Origin: Betaproteobacteria bacterium
Lineage (GTDB): Bacteria > Pseudomonadota > Gammaproteobacteria > Burkholderiales > Burkholderiaceae_C
Length of the DNA: 64,000 bases
Direction: 5' to 3'
NCBI GenBank assembly: GCA_016716535.1
Contig: JADJWD010000005.1
Coordinates: forward strand, 620,001 to 684,000
A program made the translations under genes and the position numbers. Every line of letters starts with the position of its first letter. Within the stretch, counting starts at the first letter, position 1. Shown here piece after piece: positions 55,185-62,120 of the stretch. The notes under the pieces are model-generated. The model did no database searches, was not told the DNA's origin, and saw only the letters and a list, made by a program, of their open reading frames with translations.

Positions 55185-56594
55185 TCAGCCCGCACGCGCC
55201 GCGAGCGCATCGAGCAGCTTGCCGTGGATCCCCTCGAAGCCGCCGTTGCTCATCACGAGCACGTGGTCGCCGGGGCGGGCGGCGGCGGCGATCGCGGCGA
55301 CGAGTGCCGGCACGCTGTCGGCGACCTGCGCCTGCTTGCCCATCGGCGCCAGCGCCTCGGCGACGCTCCAGCCCCAGGGGCCTTGCAGCGCAAACGCGAG
55401 GTCGGCGCCTTCCAGCGCCCACGGCAGCTGCGCCTTCATCGTGCCGAGCTTCATCGTGTTGGAGCGCGGCTCGAAGACGGCGAGGATGCGCGGCGCGGCG
55501 CCTTGCGGTGCCGCCAGTTGCTCGCGTTCGAGCCTGGCGCGCAGGCCGTCGATCGTCGTGCGCATCGCCGTCGGATGGTGCGCGAAGTCGTCGTAGACGC
55601 GGATGCCGCGCGCCTCGCCGCGCAGCTCGAGCCGGCGCTTCACGCCTTCGAAGCGGCCGAGCGCCTCGCACGCCGCCTGCGGCTCGACGCCGACGTTCTC
55701 GGCCGCGGCGATGGCCGCCAGCGCGTTGAGCTGGTTGTGCGCGCCGAGCTGGTCCCACTCGACGCGGCCGAGCTTCAGGCTGCCGCGCAGCACGTCGAAG
55801 GCCTGCGCATCGCCGCGCACGGACAGGCCGCCCGGCTCCTCGCGCTTGGTCGCGAAGCGCTGCACGCGGCTGAAGCAGCCGCGTCTCAGCACGCGCGCCA
55901 GCGCCTCGTCGCGTGCGTTGACGACGACAAGGCCGCTGGCGGGCATCGTGCGCACGAGGTGGTGGAACTGCGTCTCGATCGCCGCCAGGTCGGCAAAGAT
56001 GTCGGCGTGGTCGAGTTCGAGGTTGTTGAGGATGGCCGTGCGTGGCCGGTAGTGCACGAACTTGCTGCGCTTGTCGAACAGCGCCGTGTCGTACTCGTCG
56101 GCTTCGATGACGAATGGGCTCGCGGCCGATGAGCCGCCGACGCGCCCGAGCCGCGCCGAGACGCCGAAGTTGCGCGGGACGCCGCCGACGAGAAACCCGG
56201 GCGCGAGGCCGGCGCTTTCGAGGATCCACGCCAGCATCGCCGTCGTGCTCGTCTTGCCGTGCGTGCCGGCCACCGCCAGCACGTGGCGGCCGTGCAGCAC
56301 GTGCTCGGCCAGCCATTGCGGGCCACTGGTGATGCGCGCATCGGCGTCGAGCAGCGCTTCCATCAGCGGGTTGCCGCGCTTGATGACGTTGCCGATGACG
56401 TAGACGTCGGGCGCGAGCGCCATCTGCGCGGGGTCGAAGCTTTCGATCAACTCGATGCCGAGCGCGCGCAGCTGGTCGCTCATCGGCGGATAAACGGCCT
56501 CGTCGCAACCGGTGACGCGGTGCCCGGCCTCGCGCGCAAGCGCCGCGAGCCCGCCCATGAAGGTGCCGCAGATGCCGAGGATGTGCAGGTGCAT
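55185..56594 (-). CDS. mpl: UDP-N-acetylmuramate:L-alanyl-gamma-D-glutamyl-meso-diaminopimelate ligase
   Basis: 469 residues from ATG 56594. It starts MHLHILGICGTFMGGLAALA (the Mpl pattern rather than MurC), with ATP loop AGTHGKTSTTAML near residue 110, NNLELDHADIF near 190, and DDFAHHPTAM near 335. It recycles cell-wall tripeptide by ligating it to UDP-MurNAc. Upstream open frame without family similarity was not included. Confidence 0.96.
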   Translation of the reverse strand: MHLHILGICGTFMGGLAALAREAGHRVTGCDEAVYPPMSDQLRALGIELIESFDPAQMALAPDVYVIGNVIKRGNPLMEALLDADARITSGPQWLAEHVLHGRHVLAVAGTHGKTSTTAMLAWILESAGLAPGFLVGGVPRNFGVSARLGRVGGSSAASPFVIEADEYDTALFDKRSKFVHYRPRTAILNNLELDHADIFADLAAIETQFHHLVRTMPASGLVVVNARDEALARVLRRGCFSRVQRFATKREEPGGLSVRGDAQAFDVLRGSLKLGRVEWDQLGAHNQLNALAAIAAAENVGVEPQAACEALGRFEGVKRRLELRGEARGIRVYDDFAHHPTAMRTTIDGLRARLEREQLAAPQGAAPRILAVFEPRSNTMKLGTMKAQLPWALEGADLAFALQGPWGWSVAEALAPMGKQAQVADSVPALVAAIAAAARPGDHVLVMSNGGFEGIHGKLLDALAARAG

Positions 56595-56660
56595 GCGGGG
56601 GATTCTAGGAAGCGACTCATGACGCTCGCCGGCCCCCTGTGACCGTGCTAGCGTGATTGC

Positions 56661-57101
56661 GTGTCGATGCCCACTCTTGCCGGCTTTCCGGCGCTGGCCG
56701 CGCACCCTTGGGCCTACCCGGCGCTCGAGGCGGCGCACATCGTCGGCATTGCGCTGCTCGTCGGCAATCTCGTGCTGCTCGAACTGCGCGTTTGGGGCGC
56801 GGCGCCGGCGCTGCCATTGCGGCCGCTGGCGCGCGCGGCTCTCGGCGTCGCGCTGGCCGGCTTCTGCATCGTCGCGCTATCGGGCGTCGCGATGTTCAGC
56901 GCGCAGCCGGGTGAGTTGATCGCCAACCGCGCGTTTGTCATCAAGATGGGGCTCGTGATGCTGGGCGGACTGAACGCGGCGCTGTTCCATGCGCGCGACG
57001 GGCTCGGGCGGCTGGACGCGGTCGCGAAGGCGCAAACCGCGCTGTCGTTGGGGATTTGGGTGGCCGTCATCATCTGTGGCCGCTGGATCGCCTACCGCTA
57101 G
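56661..57101 (+). CDS. small four-helix membrane protein (DUF6644-like)
   Basis: About 146 residues with four membrane segments: EAAHIVGIALLVGNLVLL, LGVALAGFCIVALSGVAMF, FVIKMGLVMLGGLNAALF and LSLGIWVAVIICGRWIAY. Start is GTG 56661 or ATG 56667. A His in the first helix and Trp/Arg at the end recall CopD-like or DUF6644 proteins of unknown role. It sits 60 bases before a gene for an exported DUF6152-like protein, a common pairing, and is divergent from mpl. Confidence 0.75.
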   Translation: MSMPTLAGFPALAAHPWAYPALEAAHIVGIALLVGNLVLLELRVWGAAPALPLRPLARAALGVALAGFCIVALSGVAMFSAQPGELIANRAFVIKMGLVMLGGLNAALFHARDGLGRLDAVAKAQTALSLGIWVAVIICGRWIAYR

Positions 57102-57161
57102 AGGGCGGGACGCGGCCAAATGGCGGCGCGCGCCGATGACGAACTCGAACGGAGACTCCCG

Positions 57162-57641
57162 ATGCAACGACGCCATCTCATCGCCGCAGCGGCCGCCGTG
57201 CCGATGTTCGTTTCGATGCGCGGGGCGCTCGCGCATCACGGCTGGAGCAGCTTCGACCAGGGGCGGCCGGTTTATCTTGAAGGCCAGGTCGGCAAGGTGA
57301 CGTGGCGCAACCCGCACGCCGAGTTCGATCTCGAGGTGGCGCCGGATCTGAAGCTGCCGGCCGATCTCGCGACGCGCGCGCTGCCGGCGCAAAGCGCGCC
57401 GGTCGATGGGCCGGCGCTGTTGAAGGCCGCACAGTTGCCCAAGCGCCGGGACCGCCGCTGGCTCATCGAGCTGGCGCCGCTGACGCGGTTGAACGCGTGG
57501 AAGGTGACGCCGCTGAAGACCGGCGACAAGGTGTCGGTGCTCGGCTTCACGTTTGGCGGCGAGCAGGGCGACGCGATCCTGCGCGCCGAGTACCTGTTCG
57601 CCGGCGGCGGGGTGTACGGGTTGCGGTCTTCGCCGGCCTGA
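57162..57641 (+). CDS. exported DUF6152-like protein
   Basis: 159 residues from ATG 57162, with a GGAG ribosome site. The signal MQRRHLIAAAAAVPMFVSMR is twin-arginine-like, with a cut near ALAHHGWSSFD. The mature core has YLEGQVGKVTWRNPHAEFDLEV, the DUF6152 pattern (H-H-x-W-S-x-F-D and W-x-N-P-H), then a beta-rich C-terminus. Periplasmic, of unknown function; His and Asp suggest metal binding. The longer frame starting at 57120 lacks a signal peptide and is rejected. Confidence 0.82.
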   Translation: MQRRHLIAAAAAVPMFVSMRGALAHHGWSSFDQGRPVYLEGQVGKVTWRNPHAEFDLEVAPDLKLPADLATRALPAQSAPVDGPALLKAAQLPKRRDRRWLIELAPLTRLNAWKVTPLKTGDKVSVLGFTFGGEQGDAILRAEYLFAGGGVYGLRSSPA

Positions 57642-57651
57642 GTCTGTCGGG

Positions 57652-57694
57652 CTTCACGCTTCGGGGCGGGCCGAGGACGCCGGGTGGCCGGCGC
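57652..57694 (-). repeat. half copy of E2 (one arm plus outer flank), inverted
   Basis: Reverse complement of 52107-52149: the arm CCGAGGACGCCGGGTGGCC with its flank TTCACGCTTCGGG. The rest of E2 is missing here. It lies 24 bases from E1 copy B, so the composite order seen at 51.9-52.1 kb is partly preserved in mirror image. Confidence 0.8.
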
Positions 57695-57718
57695 TGGCCC
57701 TCTTCGGACGCCACCGCG

Positions 57719-57838
57719 GTGCCGGATCGGGCCATCGGGGGTCCCCGCGCAGCGAGGTAAAGGATGCATCGCGGGCGAGCGAAGCGAAGCCAAGAAAAGG
57801 ACACGAGCGCAGCGGGGACCCCCGGTGGCCCGATCCCG
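57719..57838 (+). repeat. hairpin element E1, copy B (inverted relative to copy A)
   Basis: A 120-base unit with arms at 57724-57748 and 57812-57836 that pair with a single G-T wobble. The loop reads GCGAGGTAAAGGATGCATCG then GACACGAGCGCAGC on the plus strand. It sits between the convergent DUF6152-like gene and hemL, the same type of place as copy A. Confidence 0.88.
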
Positions 57839-57874
57839 CCGCTACCTGCGAAGTAGCCGCGCCTCGTCAGCCCG

Positions 57875-59176
57875 TCAGCTCTCGAGCGCCTCGCCCGCCG
57901 CCCGCACCGTCGCCGCGATGTCTTCGTCGCTGTGCGCGCTGCTGACGAAGCCCGCTTCGTACAGCGCCGGCGCGAGGTAGACGCCGCGATCGAGCATCGC
58001 GTGGAAGAAGCGGTTGAAGCGCTCCTTGTCGGTGGCCATCACGGTGGCGTAGTTCTGCGGCAGCCCTTCGCCGGCGGTGCGCGGGAAGAAGAAGCCGAAC
58101 ATGCCGCCTTCGCAGTCGCCGACCATCGGCACGCCGGCCGCGCGCGCGGCGCCGGTGAGGCCATCGACGAGCTTCTTCGTGCGCGCGGCGAGGGCATCGA
58201 AGTAGCCGGGCTTGGCGATCTCGCGCAGCGTCGCCAGGCCGCAGGCCGTGGCCACCGGGTTGCCCGACAGCGTGCCGGCCTGGTACACGGGCCCGAGCGG
58301 CGCGAGCTGGCTCATCATCGCGCGCGGGCCGCCGAAGGCCGCCAGCGGCATGCCGCCGCCGATGACCTTGCCGAAGACCCACAAGTCCGGCGTGAAGCCG
58401 GGGATTGCCTTCGCGTACAGGCTCGTCGCACCGCCGAGCGCGACGCGAAAGCCCGTCATCACCTCGTCGAAGACGAGCAGCGCGCCGTGCGCGGTGCACA
58501 GCTCGCGCAGGCGCTTCATGAACGGCAGCGCGGCGCGCACGAAGTTCATGTTGCCGGCGATCGGCTCGATGACGACACAGGCGATCTCGCGCCCTTGCGC
58601 GGCGAACGCTTCCTCGAGCTGCGCGACGTTGTTGTATTCGAGCACGAGCGTGTGCTGCACCACCTCGGCCGGCACGCCGGCGCTCGTCGGATGGCCGAAG
58701 GTGGCGAGGCCCGAGCCCGCCTTGACCAGCAGTGCGTCGGCGTGGCCGTGGTAGCAGCCCTCGAACTTGATGATCTTGCTGCGGCCGGTGACGCCGCGCG
58801 CCAGCCGCAGTGCGCTCATGCCGGCCTCGGTGCCGCTGGAGACGAGCCGTAGCTGCTCGACGCCGGGCACGAGGGCGATGATCGCCTCGGCCAGCTCGAC
58901 CTCGCGCTCGGTCGGCGCGCCGAAGCTGAAGCCTTGCGTGGCGGCCTTCTGCACCGCTTCGAGCACCGCCGGGTGGCCGTGGCCGAGGATCATCGGCCCC
59001 CACGAGCCGATGTAGTCGATGTAGCGCTGGCCCTCGGCGTCCCAGAGGTAGGCACCGTCGGCGCGCGTGATGAAACGCGGCGTGCCGCCGACGGCGCGGA
59101 AGGCGCGCACCGGCGAGTTGACGCCGCCGGGGATGACGCGCTGCGCGCGCTCGAAGAGTTCGGCGTTGGTCGACAT
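57875..59176 (-). CDS. hemL: glutamate-1-semialdehyde 2,1-aminomutase
   Basis: 433 residues, standard length. Motifs: [14 protein letters not shown] at the start, [16 protein letters not shown] near residue 120, [10 protein letters not shown] near 245, and the PLP lysine in [17 protein letters not shown] near 270. It converts glutamate-1-semialdehyde to 5-aminolevulinate in haem synthesis. It is 42 bases downstream of the ThiD-like gene on the same strand. Confidence 0.97.
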   Translation of the reverse strand: MSTNAELFERAQRVIPGGVNSPVRAFRAVGGTPRFITRADGAYLWDAEGQRYIDYIGSWGPMILGHGHPAVLEAVQKAATQGFSFGAPTEREVELAEAIIALVPGVEQLRLVSSGTEAGMSALRLARGVTGRSKIIKFEGCYHGHADALLVKAGSGLATFGHPTSAGVPAEVVQHTLVLEYNNVAQLEEAFAAQGREIACVVIEPIAGNMNFVRAALPFMKRLRELCTAHGALLVFDEVMTGFRVALGGATSLYAKAIPGFTPDLWVFGKVIGGGMPLAAFGGPRAMMSQLAPLGPVYQAGTLSGNPVATACGLATLREIAKPGYFDALAARTKKLVDGLTGAARAAGVPMVGDCEGGMFGFFFPRTAGEGLPQNYATVMATDKERFNRFFHAMLDRGVYLAPALYEAGFVSSAHSDEDIAATVRAAGEALES

Positions 59177-59218
59177 GGCGGGATCAGGCAGGTTCGCGCG
59201 CGATCAGCGCGCGTGTTT

Positions 59219-60238
59219 TCAGTGCACGCGCCGCGTGGCGCCCTTGGGCTTGGGCTCGTCGGCGTCGCCCGGCGGCGGCTTGCCGCCCGGGCCGCGGCCA
59301 CCGGTGGGACCGCCGCTGGCGGCGCCGTCGCCCGGCCCGTCGCCGCCTTCTTCGTCCTCGGGCGGCAGGGCCCAGAAGAAGCGGTCGGGGACGATGTTGC
59401 CCATGCCGGGGCGGAAGCCCGCGTCGAGGCTCTGGTCGAGGAACGACAGCGCTTCGCTGACTGCCGCGGTCATCTCGGCGCCCGAGGCCAGCAGCGCGGC
59501 CAGCGCCGCCGACAGCGTGTCGCCGGCGCCGACGAACGCGGCGTCGAACATCTCGAACTTCTCGCCGGCGATGGCGCCTTGCGGCGTGGCGAGCACGTTG
59601 TCGATGTACTGCTCCTTGCCCTTCGTGGGCAGCAGGATGCCGGTGACGAGCACGTGGCGCGTGCCGTGTTCGCCGGCGGCCACCGCCAGTTCGCGCGCCG
59701 AGGGGGCGCGCTCGCTGTCCCAGTCGGGCAGCAGGAAGTCCTGCAGCGCCTTGTGGCTGCCCACCAGCACCTCGGCGGCGGGCAGGATCAGCTCGCGGAA
59801 GGCGTCGAGGTACGGCTGCAGCTTGTCCTCGTCGAGCCAGGTCAGGCCCGGCAGGTAGGCGACGACCGGGATGTCGGCGTAGTCGGAGAGGATCTCGGCC
59901 ACGGCGCTGACGCCCTCGGCGCTGCCGAGGAAGCCCACTTTCCAGGCGGCCACCGTCACGTCTTCGAGCACCGTGCGCGCCTGTTCGGCCACCGCGTCGG
60001 CGTCGACGGCGTGCTGGTCGAAGACATCGGCGGTGTCGCGCATGACGATCGCGGTGACCACCGGCAGCGCGTGCGCGCCCATCGCCGCGACGGTGGCGAT
60101 GTCGCCGGGCAGGCCGGCGGCGCCGCTGGCGTCGCTGGCGTTGAAGCACATCACGCAGGCCGGCGGCGCGGGCTCGGTGCCGGCGGCGTCGTCAGGGGCT
60201 TCGGGGGAAAGGTCGGTCGGAGCGGAATCGGGGGTCAT
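59219..60238 (-). CDS. ThiD-like hydroxymethylpyrimidine/phosphomethylpyrimidine kinase
   Basis: 339 residues from ATG 60238. The core has NASDASGAAGLPGDIATVAAMG (a variant of the ThiD GSDSSGGAGI-QAD start), DNVLATPQGAIAGEKFEMFD, and FVGAGDTLSAALAALLASG (GAGD anion hole). ThiD phosphorylates the thiamine pyrimidine. The C-terminal 45 residues are Gly/Pro/Glu-rich and not part of the kinase fold. The first 27 residues are also extra. Variation in the N-terminal motif leaves substrate slightly uncertain. Confidence 0.85.
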   Translation of the reverse strand: MTPDSAPTDLSPEAPDDAAGTEPAPPACVMCFNASDASGAAGLPGDIATVAAMGAHALPVVTAIVMRDTADVFDQHAVDADAVAEQARTVLEDVTVAAWKVGFLGSAEGVSAVAEILSDYADIPVVAYLPGLTWLDEDKLQPYLDAFRELILPAAEVLVGSHKALQDFLLPDWDSERAPSARELAVAAGEHGTRHVLVTGILLPTKGKEQYIDNVLATPQGAIAGEKFEMFDAAFVGAGDTLSAALAALLASGAEMTAAVSEALSFLDQSLDAGFRPGMGNIVPDRFFWALPPEDEEGGDGPGDGAASGGPTGGRGPGGKPPPGDADEPKPKGATRRVH

Positions 60239-60291
60239 CGGGGCAGCTCCGGTGCCTTGCGGTGGGCCGGCGAAAAACCTCCAGCAAACTC

Positions 60292-60353
60292 TGAGGAACG
60301 CCGCGTAGGTCCTCACAAATCCTCAATATTCCGAGGAATCGCGTGGCTACAAT
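60292..60353 (+). promoter_or_regulatory. divergent promoter region with four TGAGGA-type sites and a TACAAT -10
   Basis: TGAGGA (60292-60297), TCCTCA (60310-60315), TCCTCA (60320-60325) and CGAGGA (60332-60337) form two sense and two antisense copies of one hexamer. TACAAT (60348-60353) is a good -10 about 34 bases before the rubredoxin start; no clear -35 accompanies it, which would fit an activator-dependent promoter. ATTCCGAGGAAT (60328-60339) is also a perfect dyad. Confidence 0.45.
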
Positions 60354-60386
60354 CGGCGCCCATTGTAGTGACGAGACCGTCTCACC

Positions 60387-60560
60387 GTGAGCGAACCGCG
60401 CACCTGGATGTGCCTGATCTGCGGCTGGATCTACAACGAGGCCGAAGGCGATCCGGAGCATGGTATTCCCCCAGGCACGGCCTGGGCCGACCTGTCGATG
60501 AACTGGACATGTCCGGAGTGCGGCGCGCGCAAGGAAGATTTCGAGATGGTGCAGATCTGA
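60387..60560 (+). CDS. rubredoxin
   Basis: 57 residues. Two CxxC-type pairs bind the iron: WMCLICGWIYNE and WTCPECGARKEDFEMV, with DPEHGIPPGTAWADL between, all typical of rubredoxin. It is a small cytosolic electron carrier. Start is GTG 60387, giving a normal-length N-terminus (SEPRTW). No strong ribosome site is seen; a GAGAC-C-GTCTC dyad (60373-60383) covers that region. It lies 43 bases before pilG; rubredoxin upstream of pil chemosensory genes is common in betaproteobacteria. Confidence 0.93.
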   Translation: MSEPRTWMCLICGWIYNEAEGDPEHGIPPGTAWADLSMNWTCPECGARKEDFEMVQI

Positions 60561-60603
60561 AGCCTTGGTGCCTGCGCGCCGGATCAGCCAGGAGGGCAAG
60601 CGT

Positions 60604-61017
60604 TTGGAAAGCACCAGCCAGCAGCCACCGAGCGACGCCGGCTCCGGCGCGCGGGTTCTCGTCATCGACGACAGCAACACCATCCGGCGCAGCGCCGAGA
60701 TCTTCCTGCGCCAGGGCGGCCACGAGGTCGTGCTGGCCGAAGACGGTTTCGACGCGCTGGCCAAGGTCAATGACCACACGCCCGAGCTGATCTTCTGCGA
60801 CATCCTGATGCCGCGGCTTGACGGCTACCAGACCTGCGCGATCATCAAGCGCAACCCGCGTTTCTCGCACGTGCCGGTGATCATGCTGTCGTCCAAGGAC
60901 GGGCTGTTCGACAAGGCCCGCGGGCGCATGGTCGGCTCCGAGGACTACCTGACCAAGCCGTTCACGAAGGAACAACTGCTGCGCGCGGTGGACACGTTCC
61001 GCCGCGTGCAGGGCTGA
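60604..61017 (+). CDS. pilG: response regulator of type IV pilus chemosensory system
   Basis: 137 residues, a single receiver domain: acidic pair in VLVIDDSNT, phospho-acceptor Asp66 in FCDILMP, Lys118 in YLTKPF. The start is TTG 60604, chosen for the AGGAGGG site (60590-60596) seven bases upstream; other in-frame starts lack one. Known PilG controls pilus extension downstream of the ChpA/PilL kinase. It precedes pilH by 61 bases. Confidence 0.92.
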   Translation: MESTSQQPPSDAGSGARVLVIDDSNTIRRSAEIFLRQGGHEVVLAEDGFDALAKVNDHTPELIFCDILMPRLDGYQTCAIIKRNPRFSHVPVIMLSSKDGLFDKARGRMVGSEDYLTKPFTKEQLLRAVDTFRRVQG

Positions 61018-61078
61018 AGCGCGGGCGCGGCCGGCCCTGGGCGCAATGCCGCACGCGCGAAGCGAAGGACACACTGCG

Positions 61079-61444
61079 ATGGCGATCCAGAAAGTGCTGC
61101 TGGTCGACGACTCGAAGACCGAGTTGCACCACCTGTCGGAGATCCTGCTCAAGCGCGGCTTCCAGGTGCGCACGGCAGAGAACGGCGACGAGGCGATGCG
61201 CCGGCTTGCCGAGGACAAGCCCGACCTGATCCTGATGGACGTGGTGATGCCGGGCCAGAACGGCTTCCAGCTCACGCGTTCGATCACGCGCGACCCGCGT
61301 TTTGCCGACGTGCCGGTGATCATGTGCACGAGCAAGAACCAGGAGACCGACAAGGTCTGGGGCATGCGCCAGGGCGCGCGCGACTACATCGTCAAGCCGG
61401 TCAACGCCGACGAGTTGGTGGCGAAGATCAAGGCCTTCGACTGA
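61079..61444 (+). CDS. pilH: response regulator of type IV pilus chemosensory system
   Basis: 121 residues, single receiver domain with VLLVDDSKTE, phospho-acceptor Asp54 in LILMDVVMPGQNG and Lys106 in YIVKPV. The ATG at 61079 follows AAGGACA and gives the standard PilH start MAIQKVLLVDD. In known systems PilH opposes PilG, acting on pilus retraction. It lies 18 bases before pilI. Confidence 0.94.
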   Translation: MAIQKVLLVDDSKTELHHLSEILLKRGFQVRTAENGDEAMRRLAEDKPDLILMDVVMPGQNGFQLTRSITRDPRFADVPVIMCTSKNQETDKVWGMRQGARDYIVKPVNADELVAKIKAFD

Positions 61445-61462
61445 CAGCGAAGCACCCGCACG

Positions 61463-61993
61463 ATGGCCAACCGCGAAGCGCTCCGCGAACTGCAAAGCCG
61501 CCTGGCCGCGCGGCTGCAATCGTCGCAGGACGCGACGCGCACGGCGCAATGGCTGGCCGTCGAGTGCGGCGGCCAGGGCTTCCTGCTCGGCCTGGCGGAC
61601 GCCGGCGAGATCTTTCCGCTGGCGGCGCTGAAGCCGGTGCCGCACACGCACGGCTGGTTCGCGGGGGTGGCCAACCTGCGCGGCGGGCTGCATGGCGTCG
61701 TCGACCTCGCGGCCTTCCTCGGCCTGCGCGGGCCGGCGTTGCCCGAGTCGGTGCGTGAACACGCGCGGCTCGTCGCGCTGAACCCGGCGCACGGTGCGCA
61801 GTGCGCGCTGCTCATCGAGCGGCTGGCGGGCCTGCGCCTGCCCGACCAGCTCGAGCAGGTCGAAAGCGGCGATCCGGCCACGCGCCCGGCTTTCGCCGGC
61901 CCGGTGTGGCGCGACGCCGAGGGGCGCGCCTGGCAGGAGCTGGACCTGGCGGCGCTCGCCCGGCACGAGCAGTTCCTGGGCATCGCGGCATGA
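61463..61993 (+). CDS. pilI: CheW-like adaptor of type IV pilus chemosensory system
   Basis: 176 residues, one CheW domain. Motifs: FLLGLADAGEIFPL near residue 42, HTHGWFAGVANLRGGLHGVVDLAAFLG (the CheW NLRG core) and ALLIERLAGLRLPDQL. It links the PilJ receptor to the histidine kinase. A 127-base gap with no feature follows before pilJ. Confidence 0.93.
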   Translation: MANREALRELQSRLAARLQSSQDATRTAQWLAVECGGQGFLLGLADAGEIFPLAALKPVPHTHGWFAGVANLRGGLHGVVDLAAFLGLRGPALPESVREHARLVALNPAHGAQCALLIERLAGLRLPDQLEQVESGDPATRPAFAGPVWRDAEGRAWQELDLAALARHEQFLGIAA

Positions 61994-62120
61994 GTTTCCC
62001 CGGCGGTCCGAAGGGCCCGTGCCAAAGCGCGCGGCGCGAGGGCGCTGCAGCGGGCTCGCCTGCACCCGAGAACAAGAGTGAACCGGCCGGCTCGGCGCGG
62101 TTGGACGAGACGAGGTCGAC

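Noticed and set aside
55099..56508. Extension of the metalloprotease frame upstream to 56508
   Set aside because: The extra 470 codons overlap mpl in another frame; the lipoprotein signal starting at 55098 marks the real N-terminus.
59219..60238. A thiamine pyrophosphate riboswitch upstream of the ThiD-like gene
   Set aside because: No THI-box sequence was found in 60239-60386.
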